Position numbers and translations under genes: made by a program
Shown: positions 35,204 through 44,215 of the stretch, in pieces
Layout of the letters: the number at the start of each line of letters is the position of its first letter
How positions within the stretch are numbered: the stretch's first letter is position 1
Origin: Planktothrix sp. PCC 11201
Lineage (GTDB): Bacteria; Cyanobacteriota; Cyanobacteriia; Cyanobacteriales; Microcoleaceae
Direction: 5' to 3'
NCBI RefSeq assembly: GCF_900009135.1
Contig: NZ_LT797693.1
Location: 293,377-357,376 of the forward strand
Length of the DNA stretch: 64,000 nt
Notes under the pieces: generated by a model
The model's input: only the letters and a program-made list of their open reading frames with translations
What the model was told of the DNA's origin: nothing
Database searches by the model: none

Positions 35204-36520
35204 TTATCGTTCATTCCAAGTTTTTTCTGCATCTGCGATCGCTTGATCAACCGTTTTTTGATTCAACATTGCCGCTTGTAAATTATCATAGATAATTTTT
35301 TGCAACTGTTTAATATCTTTTTTCGGGGGAATCAAAACCTGGGCATTTTTGAGTTCTTCTGCACTAATTAAACGGGCTTGATCTGCTACCGTTGAATTAG
35401 CAGGAAGGGTGGTAAAATAACTATCTTTAAGAGCTTCTTGAATTGAAGGTAAAACATTAGCAGCTTTCGCAAAAGCCAGTTGATTGGTACTATTAGTTAC
35501 AAACAAAGCAAACTTTAAAGATTGTTCAGGAACATTCGTAGATCTGGGCATAACTAAATTCATGACCGCCACCGTGGTTTTCCTCGTATCTCCAGTAATT
35601 TGAGGAGCGGGAATAGAAACTTGAGCAACCGTAGGGGCGTTTTGACTAATAGCTTTTAAAAACTGTGGCCCCGAGGCTAATAAAGCTATTTCTCCGGCCT
35701 GATATAATTCAATTGCCCGGCGATGTCCTTGGGTCAAAACTTCCTTGGGAAGTAAGTCTTTTTGATATAAATTAACCCAATATTCAAAAGCAGCTTTTCC
35801 CTCGGGAGTATTAAAAGCTGCTTTCCCATTTTTGTCCAGTAATACCACTCCCATCTGCACCAAAGATTGTAAAATCTGGGCAGAATCTTCCGGCACAAAA
35901 GAGACAAAAAACGCATATTTTCCCGTTTTTTCCTTGACTTTTTCTGCGATTTGTGCTAGTTCTTTATAGGTTTTGGGCGGTTGAGTGACTCCCGCCTGTT
36001 GCAACAATTGTTGATTATAAATGGTAATTTGAGTTGTTAAATACCAAGGAATCCCAAAGGTAACAGTTTCACATTTATTATTCGGACAAACATCAATTTT
36101 ATTAGCCTGCCAAATATTCGGTAAATATTGAGATTGCACCGTTTCAGGAACCATTTCATTCAAATTTAACCAGGCATTCCGTCCTGCAAGTAAGGCAGCA
36201 AAATCAGGATTTAAATTAATCACATCAGCAGCCGTTTTCGCCGCTACCGCCGCCAGCACCTTACTTTCCATGGCAGACCAAGGAATATCAACCCACTTCA
36301 CCTTAATATCTGGATTTTCCGCTTCAAAATTAGCAATTAATTGATTAAAATAATCCGTAAATTGTGGTTGAAGTTGCATTGTCCAAAACTCAACTTCCTG
36401 CTTGCCATTTTGAGAAGTAGAAGAAGGGCTGGAACAACTAACTCCCCAACTTAAACATAACCCTAAAACCAATAACAAACCAAACCGTTTCCAAGATTTT
36501 AATTGTTGCATTTTATTCAT
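35204..36520 (-). CDS. Extracellular solute-binding lipoprotein, sugar type (family 1)
   Basis: A 438-residue ABC-transporter binding protein. The lipobox is LCLSWGVSCSS with the lipidated Cys near residue 29. Mature N-terminus VEFWTMQLQPQFTDYFNQLI and FEAENPDIKVKWVDIPW are typical of maltose/glycerol-3-phosphate type (SBP_bac_1) proteins. YDNLQAAMLNQKTVDQAIADAEKTW is the usual end. It probably captures a di- or oligosaccharide or a compatible solute in the periplasm. No permease or ATPase genes are adjacent in the window, so it is an orphan here. Confidence 0.87.
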   Translation of the reverse strand: MNKMQQLKSWKRFGLLLVLGLCLSWGVSCSSPSSTSQNGKQEVEFWTMQLQPQFTDYFNQLIANFEAENPDIKVKWVDIPWSAMESKVLAAVAAKTAADVINLNPDFAALLAGRNAWLNLNEMVPETVQSQYLPNIWQANKIDVCPNNKCETVTFGIPWYLTTQITIYNQQLLQQAGVTQPPKTYKELAQIAEKVKEKTGKYAFFVSFVPEDSAQILQSLVQMGVVLLDKNGKAAFNTPEGKAAFEYWVNLYQKDLLPKEVLTQGHRRAIELYQAGEIALLASGPQFLKAISQNAPTVAQVSIPAPQITGDTRKTTVAVMNLVMPRSTNVPEQSLKFALFVTNSTNQLAFAKAANVLPSIQEALKDSYFTTLPANSTVADQARLISAEELKNAQVLIPPKKDIKQLQKIIYDNLQAAMLNQKTVDQAIADAEKTWNER

Positions 36521-36697
36521 AAATTAACTAAACCAGATAAATTTTGTTAAACTACATCTTATATCTTCCTTCGTGTATTTGTGTCTTTGTGGTGACTTAT
36601 ACAGTCAAAAAATCCCAGGTATTGATCAAAAAAACAGGGTAACATAGGGAAAAATAATTGTACCTGTTTACTCGGATCGATCACTCAAACTAAAAAT

Positions 36698-37789
36698 ATG
36701 GTTAGTCTATTAAAAGGACTGTTTTCCAAGCGCAAGCCGGGAATTGGCATCGAGTTATCCACGGAACGAATTAATCTCGTCGAACTGAGGAAAAAAGGCA
36801 ACCAATTAAAGTTAGTCACCTTAGCGATTACTCCAGTTCCCGAGGGGATTGTCCAAGATGGTCAAATTGTCGATACCCCAGCCATGGCTGAGTTAATTCA
36901 GGCAACCGTCACCGATAACAATATCAAAGCTAAGACCGTTGGCACAGCCATCCCCGGACGGGAAGCCGTAACCCGGATTATTCCGGTTCCGGCTGAACTC
37001 AACGACGACGAACTCAAAGACTACATGAACGCCGAGTCGGGACTGTACCTGCCCTTTCCCCGGGAAGAAGGAGATGTCGATTATCAAAAATTAGGGCGGT
37101 TTGTGGATGAGGATGGCATCGAAAAAGTACAGGTTTTATTAGTCGCAGCCCGCAAAGAAGTGACGGATACCTATGTAGAAACCTTTGCTCAAGCGGGTTT
37201 AAAAGTAACGGTATTAGAGGTGAGTAGTTTTTCTCTGATTCGTACCCTAAAACACCAACTTGAGCAATTTTCCTCCACCGAAGCCGCCATTATTGCTGAT
37301 ATTCAATTTGATAGTACAGAATTAGCGATCGTGGTCGATGGCATTCCCCAGTTTAACCGCACCATTCCCATTGGCCTATTCCAAGTGCAAAGTGCCTTAA
37401 ACAGTGCGATGAATTTACCTCCAACGAGGGATGTCAGCGAATTACAAGCCATGACCCTTCCGGTGACTGATACAATGGGAGCATTAAATGATCCCAATCC
37501 TGGAACCAATGCCATCATTAAGGTTTTCGCAGAATTAGCCGATGAACTGCGTCGTTCCGTTGATTTTTATATTAATCAAAGTGATGGCTTAGAAATGGCC
37601 CAGTTACTATTAACTGGCCCAGGTGCTGCTATTGGACAACTCGATGAGTTTTTCATGCAAAGGTTAGCCATGCCCGCCACCCAAGTTGACCCGATTGAAT
37701 CCCTCGCCCTTACCTTTGAGCGGGAAATTCCCCTAGAACAACGTGCTAGTTTAGGAGTGGCATTAGGTTTGGGAATGCGAATGACCTAA
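36698..37789 (+). CDS. pilM: Type IV pilus assembly protein PilM
   Basis: A 363-residue cytoplasmic actin-like protein. GIGIELSTERINLVELR near the start is the phosphate-1 loop; VGTAIPGREAVTRIIPVPAELNDDELKDYMNAES is a PilM signature, and the C-terminal LLTGPGAAIGQLDEFF and ASLGVALGLGMR complete the ASKHA fold. PilM binds the N-terminus of PilN and connects the inner-membrane platform to the pilus motor. It is the first gene of a pilM-pilN-pilO-pilQ operon. Confidence 0.95.
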   Translation: MVSLLKGLFSKRKPGIGIELSTERINLVELRKKGNQLKLVTLAITPVPEGIVQDGQIVDTPAMAELIQATVTDNNIKAKTVGTAIPGREAVTRIIPVPAELNDDELKDYMNAESGLYLPFPREEGDVDYQKLGRFVDEDGIEKVQVLLVAARKEVTDTYVETFAQAGLKVTVLEVSSFSLIRTLKHQLEQFSSTEAAIIADIQFDSTELAIVVDGIPQFNRTIPIGLFQVQSALNSAMNLPPTRDVSELQAMTLPVTDTMGALNDPNPGTNAIIKVFAELADELRRSVDFYINQSDGLEMAQLLLTGPGAAIGQLDEFFMQRLAMPATQVDPIESLALTFEREIPLEQRASLGVALGLGMRMT

Positions 37790-37833
37790 ATCCGGGATCA
37801 CTCGGCCATAAACCGTCAATACTTCAACTGATT

Positions 37834-38682
37834 ATGTATAACTTAGAGATCAACTTTTTGAATGATCGACCCGATCTATTAGAACGGGAAGTTCGACGAC
37901 AGGTGAGTACCACCGAGAAGGTTGACCAGACCCCTATTTTAATCGGGGTCGGGGCAGCTTTAGCCCTGAATGCCATCATTGGTGGAGCTTGGTTTGTTTT
38001 TGATCGACAAAATGCCGATTTACAACGGGAACTCGATACCCTGGTTGCCACCTTGGGAACAAAAACATCGGAGGTACAAGCCTTAGATCAAATTAATGCC
38101 CAAACTGCTAAAGCCAATCAGGAAGCGGATGCCCTAGCCACCGTATTTAATCAGATTAAACCCTGGTCAGCCCTCAGCCTAGAATTAGGACAACTGATGC
38201 AGATCGCCGGGGTGAGAATTGTTGATGTTAAACAAACCGAACCCGAAATCGCCCCAGCAGCAGCCGCACCCGCAGCAGCAGCCACACCCGCAGCAGCCCC
38301 CGCCGACGCTCAAGCCGCGGCTCCGCCCCCAGCATCAGAACCAGCAACCGCTAAACTAGAAATTTCAGGAGTGGCTAACTCTTTTACCCAAATTAATGAC
38401 TTTGTATTATTACTGAATCAATCCCCCTTCTTTAATGGGGAAAAAACCAAATTGATTTCGGCTAAATTAGAAGACAATCCTACTCAACTTGTGTCTAAAC
38501 TTGCTAGTAAGGACGGGGAGAATCTTAAACCCCAGTTACAATCGGTGGTCAAATATACGATTGAAACAAATCTCAGTCGAGCCACCGCTTCCGAGTTGTT
38601 ACCTGAGCTTCAAAGTAAAGGGGCTTTAGGATTGGTAAATCGGATTAAAACCCTTCAGGAAAAAGGAGTCATCAAGCAATGA
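37834..38682 (+). CDS. pilN: Type IV pilus assembly protein PilN
   Basis: A 282-residue bitopic protein. The N-terminal peptide MYNLEINFLNDRPDLL contains the conserved PilM-binding N-L-x(n)-R/L motif, followed by one transmembrane helix (PILIGVGAALALNAIIGGAWFVF). A coiled coil then leads to a ferredoxin-like fold. Between them is an Ala/Pro-rich linker (residues about 140-175) not found in short proteobacterial PilN. The stop overlaps the pilO start by 4 bp, so the two are translationally coupled. Confidence 0.92.
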   Translation: MYNLEINFLNDRPDLLEREVRRQVSTTEKVDQTPILIGVGAALALNAIIGGAWFVFDRQNADLQRELDTLVATLGTKTSEVQALDQINAQTAKANQEADALATVFNQIKPWSALSLELGQLMQIAGVRIVDVKQTEPEIAPAAAAPAAAATPAAAPADAQAAAPPPASEPATAKLEISGVANSFTQINDFVLLLNQSPFFNGEKTKLISAKLEDNPTQLVSKLASKDGENLKPQLQSVVKYTIETNLSRATASELLPELQSKGALGLVNRIKTLQEKGVIKQ

Positions 38683-39458
38683 CCGTAGCCAATGAATTTA
38701 TTCAAGATGTTGAGGGCGAAGGCGGTGGGCCAGTTATCTTTGGTGTTGCCCTAACGCCAAAAGTTATGGGGATTGGTGCAGGAGTTCTCGGTGTACTCCT
38801 CGCTGGTTTCTTAATTTATAAATTAGTGCTTCCCACCTTAACCACAGGACAAACTCTGCGGGAAGATATTAAAACTAAACAAGACGAAATTGAGAAACAA
38901 GATCAGCGTTTGCGCGAAAAGGATAAGGCTAAAAAAGAATTAGCCGATGCTAAAACTCGTCGAGCTACAGTTACAGCTTTATTTGCCAATGATGCCAGTT
39001 TAGAAACCCTGTTATTTGATATTAATGAACAGATTGATAAAATTAACGCTGGGATCATTGATGATCGCAAACGAGCCCAACTCAATCAGTTTAAACCCAT
39101 TCCCATCGAAAAACCAGAGGATGAGATTGTTAATGATAGTACCCTGGGGCCAGAGGTAAATGGCAAACTCAGAAGAAGGAGGTATGAAGTCGAGTTAACA
39201 GGCAGTTTTGAGCAAACTCGCCAGTTTTTAGTAGCATTAGAAAGACTACAACCTCTGTTAGTAGTCAGAGGCTTAAAATCTCAATTAGGAGATCAAACTT
39301 CAGTGATTGAGGGAGAATATCGACAAGGGAAATTTGTTCCCTCTCCAAATCAACCGCAACGACAGCTAAAAAGTAGTTTTGAGTTGCAGGTGTTACTCCC
39401 CTTGAGTCAAGAAGAAGTGAAAGCGGCTGCGGCGGCTGCTGCTGAACCTCCTAAATAG
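38679..39458 (+). CDS. pilO: Type IV pilus assembly protein PilO
   Basis: A 259-residue protein with a cytoplasmic N-terminus, a transmembrane helix (MGIGAGVLGVLLAGFLIYKLVLPTL) and a coiled coil rich in Lys/Glu/Asp (about 70-110). The C-terminal PilO fold is recognisable by VELTGSFEQTRQFLVALERLQPLLVVRGL, the standard PilO segment. PilO pairs with PilN in the periplasm to form the alignment subcomplex. The C-terminus ends in an Ala run (AAAAAAAEPPK). It overlaps pilN by 4 bp. Confidence 0.92.
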   Translation: MTVANEFIQDVEGEGGGPVIFGVALTPKVMGIGAGVLGVLLAGFLIYKLVLPTLTTGQTLREDIKTKQDEIEKQDQRLREKDKAKKELADAKTRRATVTALFANDASLETLLFDINEQIDKINAGIIDDRKRAQLNQFKPIPIEKPEDEIVNDSTLGPEVNGKLRRRRYEVELTGSFEQTRQFLVALERLQPLLVVRGLKSQLGDQTSVIEGEYRQGKFVPSPNQPQRQLKSSFELQVLLPLSQEEVKAAAAAAAEPPK

Positions 39459-39580
39459 TTGGAACTTCTGGCCCAAGGTGTTGTAAGGTGTCAGGATATT
39501 AGGGATTAATGGGTTGAGGCCTTCAAGCGTGGGCTGTTAAACTAACACCCAAAATTTAGATATTGTGTTGAGGAGCAAAC

Positions 39581-41926
39581 GTGAAACATTTTCAAAGAAT
39601 TGGTACAGGAATTTTAACTGGTGCTGCGATCGCCATTGTGGCACCAACCCCGGCATTTGCCCAAACTCAAGTCCAGGATATCCGACTGGTGGAAATGAAC
39701 GGGGAAGTCGCTCTAATATTAGTAACTAAAAGTGGAGAAAGACCGGAAGTTTTTGTGGTCAGACGGGGCAATGATTTTGTAGCCGATATTATCAATACCC
39801 AACTTCCGGCCCAAAAACAAAACTTTCAACAAAATAATCCTATCCCCGGGATTGCTTCGGTGGTGGTGACCCAACTCGATTCTACCAGTGTGCGGGTGAT
39901 TGTCAGTGGAGTGAATAGTCCCCCCGAAGCCCGAATTATGCAAGGGGCTAACGAAGGGATTGTGATTAGTATGGGTGCGTCTGGGGGTGCCGTGGCTCAA
40001 GTACCGAATCAAGCTCCCCCAGTAGCACCCCCACCGACCGCTTCTAACCCCCCAGCCAGAAGCCCTCAACCGGTATTAGTTCCCGATCCTCAAATTACCA
40101 TTGAGGGCCGTAATGCTCCCCAGAGTGGGATTCGCCCTTCCGATGCGGCTCCTCCTTTCCTCTCCCAGGCTGTTGCCCCACCCTTGGGTGATATAGCCGT
40201 TTCTAATATTAACGCCGGAGTCCCAACGATTCGACTCAATACCAATCAACGGATTCCCCGCTTAGTATTACGAGATGCCCCGGTGAGTGATGTCTTAGCA
40301 TTATTAGCGAGAACTGCTGGACTGAATTTAGCAATCAGTAATTTAATCAAAGATTCCGCAAGTGGTGACTTCCGAGCCCCCAATGATGAGAAGGAAGAAA
40401 AACAAATCCTAGGACGAAAAATATCCTTAGACATTGAAAATGAATCCGTTGAAGATGTGTTTAACTATGTTTTACGTTTAAGTGGATTACAAGCAAATCG
40501 TGTCGGGAATACGATTTTTGTTGGGGTTAAACTGCCTACTGCTGCTAGTGATGTCGTAGTTCGCAGTCTCAGACTGAATCAGGTTCCTGCCAAAACCGCA
40601 GCCGGTTTTTTGAGTAGTCAAGGGGCAGGAACTCAAATTCAGGTCGATCAAGTCCGTATTGAGCAGGTGGGAACCGGGATTAATTCAAGAGATGTTGAGA
40701 CCAGAACACCTGCAATTACATCCTTAGCGGCTAAAGAGTCCGATAGTCCCCTGGTGCTCAGAGGATTATCCATCTCTACCGATGACCGACTCAATTCTAT
40801 CACCCTCGTTGGCCAGGCGCACCTAGTAGAAACCGCCGTGGCGATGTTGACACAGATGGATTTACGTCAGCGTCAAGTCGCCGTTAACGTTAAAGTCGTT
40901 GACGTTAATTTAAGTGGAGAAGAAGCCGCCAGTAGCAGTTTCTCCTTTGGGGTTAACGACACCTTCTTTGTCAATGATGGCGGTGCCGCATCAGTTAATT
41001 TTGGTGGATATAATCCCCCCAGTGGGACAACCGCAACCAGTGGGATTAATGCCCGACCGATTATTCGGAACCGAACCAGCGATGGTCAACTTTTAGATAG
41101 TCAGAGCCCTTTTTATAATCCTAACGCATTGTCTACAACTCCTTTAACAGCACCCGGAGGGGGCGTTGGTTTAGACCCAATAGCACCCGTAACTTCCCGT
41201 CCGGGTCAAATCGGGATTTCTGCGTATGACCCTTACACCCGAGATTTAGCAACTGGAGCAGTGACAGCTTTAGGTACAGTTACGAATAGCGTTTTTCCCT
41301 TCTTCCAGTATCCCCGCAAGTTCTTATCCACTTTAACCGCTCAAATTATCAGTGGTAATGCTAAGATTCTCACCGATCCGACCTTAGTGGTTCAGGAGGG
41401 TGAAACCGCAAAAGTGGCTTTAGTTGAAGAAATTGTTAAATCAGTTACAACAACCTTTACAGACACGGTTTCCGGCACAAGGGACAACAAAAACTTTACC
41501 TTTCAAAATGTGGGTTTAACCCTGGATGTTAACGTGGAACGGATTGATGATAACGGCTTTGTTTCCCTGCGAATTAACCCCACTGTGAGTGCCCCTGGAG
41601 ATCAAGTCAATGCTGGTGGTGGTGATTTCGCCCGGCAGATTCTCAGCCGGACTGTCGAATCTGGTTTAATCCGTTTGCGCGATGGTCAGACCTTAATTTT
41701 ATCGGGGATTATTCAGGAAAATGAACGGGCTACGGTTAGCAAAATTCCCCTGTTAGGGGACTTACCCATTGTGGGTTCATTATTCCGCAGAACCAATAAG
41801 CAGAATACAAGGGCGGAAGTGATTGTGTTGGTCACGCCTCAAATATTGGATGACAGCGATCGCGCTCCCTACGGTTATCAATATAACGCCAGTCCCGATG
41901 CCTTACGGATGATGCAAAAACGATAA
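39581..41926 (+). CDS. pilQ: Type IV pilus secretin PilQ
   Basis: A 781-residue secretin starting at GTG (39581) with GAGGAG about 6 bases upstream. A signal peptide (IVAPTPAFAQ) precedes an AMIN domain (VQDIRLVEMNGEVALILV, about 30-125), a Pro-rich stretch, two secretin N0/N1 modules (LVLRDAPVSDVLALLARTAGL; VVVRSLRLNQVPAKTAAGFL) and the secretin pore (GNAKILTDPTLVVQEGETAKVAL, SGLIRLRDGQTLILSGII, VSKIPLLGDLPIVGSLFRR). It forms the outer-membrane gate for the pilus. A long Gly/Asn-rich insertion lies at about 440-540. No pilP is present, as in other cyanobacteria. Confidence 0.96.
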   Translation: MKHFQRIGTGILTGAAIAIVAPTPAFAQTQVQDIRLVEMNGEVALILVTKSGERPEVFVVRRGNDFVADIINTQLPAQKQNFQQNNPIPGIASVVVTQLDSTSVRVIVSGVNSPPEARIMQGANEGIVISMGASGGAVAQVPNQAPPVAPPPTASNPPARSPQPVLVPDPQITIEGRNAPQSGIRPSDAAPPFLSQAVAPPLGDIAVSNINAGVPTIRLNTNQRIPRLVLRDAPVSDVLALLARTAGLNLAISNLIKDSASGDFRAPNDEKEEKQILGRKISLDIENESVEDVFNYVLRLSGLQANRVGNTIFVGVKLPTAASDVVVRSLRLNQVPAKTAAGFLSSQGAGTQIQVDQVRIEQVGTGINSRDVETRTPAITSLAAKESDSPLVLRGLSISTDDRLNSITLVGQAHLVETAVAMLTQMDLRQRQVAVNVKVVDVNLSGEEAASSSFSFGVNDTFFVNDGGAASVNFGGYNPPSGTTATSGINARPIIRNRTSDGQLLDSQSPFYNPNALSTTPLTAPGGGVGLDPIAPVTSRPGQIGISAYDPYTRDLATGAVTALGTVTNSVFPFFQYPRKFLSTLTAQIISGNAKILTDPTLVVQEGETAKVALVEEIVKSVTTTFTDTVSGTRDNKNFTFQNVGLTLDVNVERIDDNGFVSLRINPTVSAPGDQVNAGGGDFARQILSRTVESGLIRLRDGQTLILSGIIQENERATVSKIPLLGDLPIVGSLFRRTNKQNTRAEVIVLVTPQILDDSDRAPYGYQYNASPDALRMMQKR

Positions 41927-41945
41927 ATCAGTAATACAGACCTTT

Positions 41946-42025
41946 TTGCCCCCCTTAAGAGTTGGGCGGGAAGACCCCGCCCCTACAACTTCTTACCAAC
42001 AGGGGGCTAGGAGGGGCAAAACCTA
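41946..42025. repeat. Nested inverted repeats after pilQ
   Basis: An outer arm TTTTTGCCCCCCTTAAG (41943-41959) faces GGGGGCTAGGAGGGGCAAAA (42002-42021). Between them lies a short GGGCGGGTT-family palindrome, GTTGGGCGGG-AAGACCCCGCCCCTAC (41961-41986). The structure follows the pilQ stop and may act as a terminator. Confidence 0.6.
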
Positions 42026-42156
42026 ATTTCAACTCAAATTTCTAGCTTACTGATCGCTTTAAGTTGACAATGATTGGTCACTTCGTTCTTATCAGTTAAC
42101 AGCCAACAGCTATACTATTGATTGCTTCATGCCAATTTTAAGGAGTAAAAACTCAA

Positions 42157-42462
42157 ATGAACAAAGGTGAATTAGTGGACGCCGTAGCAGAACGGGCCAG
42201 TGTAACCAAAAAACAAGCTGATGCGGTGTTAACGGCAGCTTTAGAAACCATCATGGAAGCAGTTTCCAATGACGACAAAGTGACACTGGTTGGCTTTGGT
42301 TCCTTTGAGTCCCGCGAACGCAAAGCCCGGGAGGGTCGTAACCCGAAAACTGGGGAAAAAATGGAAATTCCAGCCACCAAAGTCCCGGCTTTTTCATCGG
42401 GTAAATTATTCAAGGAAAAAGTGGCTAATACCAAAGCAGAGCCAGACAGTGATGAGGACTAA
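42157..42462 (+). CDS. hup: HU family nucleoid protein (copy 2, acidic tail)
   Basis: A 101-residue HU protein with the same core as the one at 6254 (VTLVGFGSFESRERKAREGRNPKTG and PATKVPAFSSGKLFKEKV). It differs in its N-terminal helix (MNKGELVDAVAERASV) and ends in an acidic tail, AEPDSDED, not found in copy 1. AAGGAG lies 11 bases before the ATG. A 9-bp gap separates it from the following CobD-like gene, so read-through is likely. Two HU paralogues imply hetero- or homodimers with different DNA-binding strengths; this is inference. Confidence 0.95.
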   Translation: MNKGELVDAVAERASVTKKQADAVLTAALETIMEAVSNDDKVTLVGFGSFESRERKAREGRNPKTGEKMEIPATKVPAFSSGKLFKEKVANTKAEPDSDED

Positions 42463-42471
42463 TTTCTAGGC

Positions 42472-43584
42472 GTGGAAGCAACCCATTCACCCCGTCATGG
42501 CGGAAACTTGATTTGGGCTGCGACCGTGGCCGACTGCTCTCCCTTGGATATTCTGGATTTTTCCGCCAGTATTAATCCTTGGGGGCCGCCTGCGTCGGCT
42601 CTGGCGGCAATTCAAGACCATTTGAGGGATTTAAAAGCCTATCCTAATCCTGATTATGGACAGTTGAGGCAAGTGATCGCCACTCAGATCAACCGCGAAA
42701 CCGGATCGAACTTCCTAGGGGCAGATTGGATTTTACCCGGCAATGGGGCGGCAGAGTTACTCACCTGGGCAGGACGGGAACTGGCAGCATTAGATGCGAC
42801 CTATTTACTGACTCCTGCCTTTGGGGACTATGGGCGCTCACTCCAGGCTTTTGAGGGGAATGTGATCGAATGTCCGCTTTCGATGGCTTCTGGTGGGTGG
42901 GATTTCTCTATGCCTCAACCCTTGAGTTCTAACTCGGGGTTATTATTAAATAATCCCCATAATCCCACCGGAAAACTGTTTGCTTCCCAGATGTTATTGG
43001 AATCCTTAAAACAGTTTGCTCTGGTGGTGGTGGATGAGGCATTTATGGATTTTTTACTGCCCACTCAACAGCAAAGTTTAGTATCTTGGGTTAAGGAATA
43101 CGAAAATTTAGTGATTTTGCGATCGCTAACCAAATTCTATAGTTTACCCGGACTGCGTTTAGGATATGCGATCGCCCATCCCCAACGCTTAAAAAAATGG
43201 CAACGGTGGCGCGATCCTTGGCCGGTGAATAGTTTGGCGGTGGCGGCGGGAATTGCTGTTTTACAAGATGATAAATTTCAACAACAAACCTGGAATTGGT
43301 TAGAAGAATCCCGTCCCCAATTATATCATAATTTAGCTAATATATCGGGATTAAAACCCTATCCAGGTGCCGCTAATTTTATTTTAGTAGAATCTAATTT
43401 TTCGGTTTCTCAACTACAATTCAATCTATTAAAAAAACATCGAATTCTAATTCGAGATTGTTTAAGTTTTCCCAGTTTGGGCGATCGCTATTTCCGAGTG
43501 GCAATTAGAACTGAAGCCGAAAATCAAAGGTTAATTGAGGCGTTAAAATGGGTAATGGGTAATGGTGATTTATTCGTCAATTAA
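42472..43584 (+). CDS. cobD: Threonine-phosphate decarboxylase-like aminotransferase (CobD/CobC)
   Basis: A 370-residue PLP-dependent class I/II aminotransferase starting at GTG 42472 (MEATHSPRHGGNLIWAA). The N-terminal HGGN and LDFSASINPWGPP pair is the signature of the cobalamin branch rather than HisC. The PLP site is seen in LLNNPHNPTGK, VVVDEAFMDFL and ILRSLTKFYSLPGLRLGYAI (Lys Schiff base in SLTKFY). The enzyme makes (R)-1-amino-2-propanol phosphate for the lower loop of cobalamin or an analogue. No other cob genes are in the window. Confidence 0.88.
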   Translation: MEATHSPRHGGNLIWAATVADCSPLDILDFSASINPWGPPASALAAIQDHLRDLKAYPNPDYGQLRQVIATQINRETGSNFLGADWILPGNGAAELLTWAGRELAALDATYLLTPAFGDYGRSLQAFEGNVIECPLSMASGGWDFSMPQPLSSNSGLLLNNPHNPTGKLFASQMLLESLKQFALVVVDEAFMDFLLPTQQQSLVSWVKEYENLVILRSLTKFYSLPGLRLGYAIAHPQRLKKWQRWRDPWPVNSLAVAAGIAVLQDDKFQQQTWNWLEESRPQLYHNLANISGLKPYPGAANFILVESNFSVSQLQFNLLKKHRILIRDCLSFPSLGDRYFRVAIRTEAENQRLIEALKWVMGNGDLFVN

Positions 43585-43606
43585 TTGACTCTTACACTGA
43601 TAACTG

Positions 43607-43668
43607 GTAGGGGCGGGTTCTTTTAGATCTTTGTTAATCACCGCGCATCTCGATGAACCCGCCCCTAC
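43607..43668 (+). repeat. 62-bp palindromic repeat, GGGCGGGTT family (copy A)
   Basis: GTAGGGGCGGGTTC (left) and GAACCCGCCCCTAC (right) flank TTTTAGATCTTTGTTAATCACC-type middle. It matches 48677-48738 in the opposite orientation at 60 of 62 positions, by eye. CACTGATAACTG flanks it on both copies. Confidence 0.9.
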
Positions 43669-43682
43669 AACTGATAACTGAT

Positions 43683-44063
43683 TTATGGTTTAACCTCTAC
43701 AGGGTTAGTAGGGTTAGTCAAAGCTTCGGTAACTTCAGGTTCTTGGAGGAGTAAGCGTTGTTTTTCCCGAAATTGAGTCGCCGCATCTTGAATATTTTGG
43801 CGCTGTTTATTTCCTACTGCTTCATAATCAACATTAAATCCCCCCAACCGAGAATTATGAATAATATCTAACATTGTTCTCCCACTATTTTCACCACTCA
43901 GGGGGTCTGGGTTATCAGAACGTTGAAATTGTTGTAAAGGGGTAGCGGAAGTGGATTGAGCTAGACTGGTGGAAGTGAACCCACAAACTCCCATCCCGAC
44001 GGCCACAACAGCAGAGGAGCAGATTCCCAGAACCGATTTTAAGGCTTTAAATTGCATGATCAC
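43683..44063 (-). CDS. Small exported protein of unknown function
   Basis: A 126-residue protein with a signal peptide (LGICSSAVVAVGMGVCGFTSTSLAQ, cleavage likely after AQ). The mature part is polar, with SDNPDPLSGENSGRTMLDIIHNSRLG and a helical C-terminal region rich in Gln/Glu (FREKQRLLLQEPEVTEAL). No known domain seen. The IIHNSRLG segment looks conserved in style but I cannot name it. It sits between the CobD gene (convergent) and the ABC exporter. Confidence 0.55.
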   Translation of the reverse strand: MIMQFKALKSVLGICSSAVVAVGMGVCGFTSTSLAQSTSATPLQQFQRSDNPDPLSGENSGRTMLDIIHNSRLGGFNVDYEAVGNKQRQNIQDAATQFREKQRLLLQEPEVTEALTNPTNPVEVKP

Positions 44064-44215
44064 AACCTCACAATTTCAAAAATAACTATAAAAACTTAGA
44101 TTTCTATAATTGTAGCTATTTTTCTGAAAATTTAACATAAATATTCCCCCCTAACATTGATGAAGGGTTGGGGGGATTAATAGGCAGAAAAATTTTATAA
44201 AATTGATGGGTTTGT

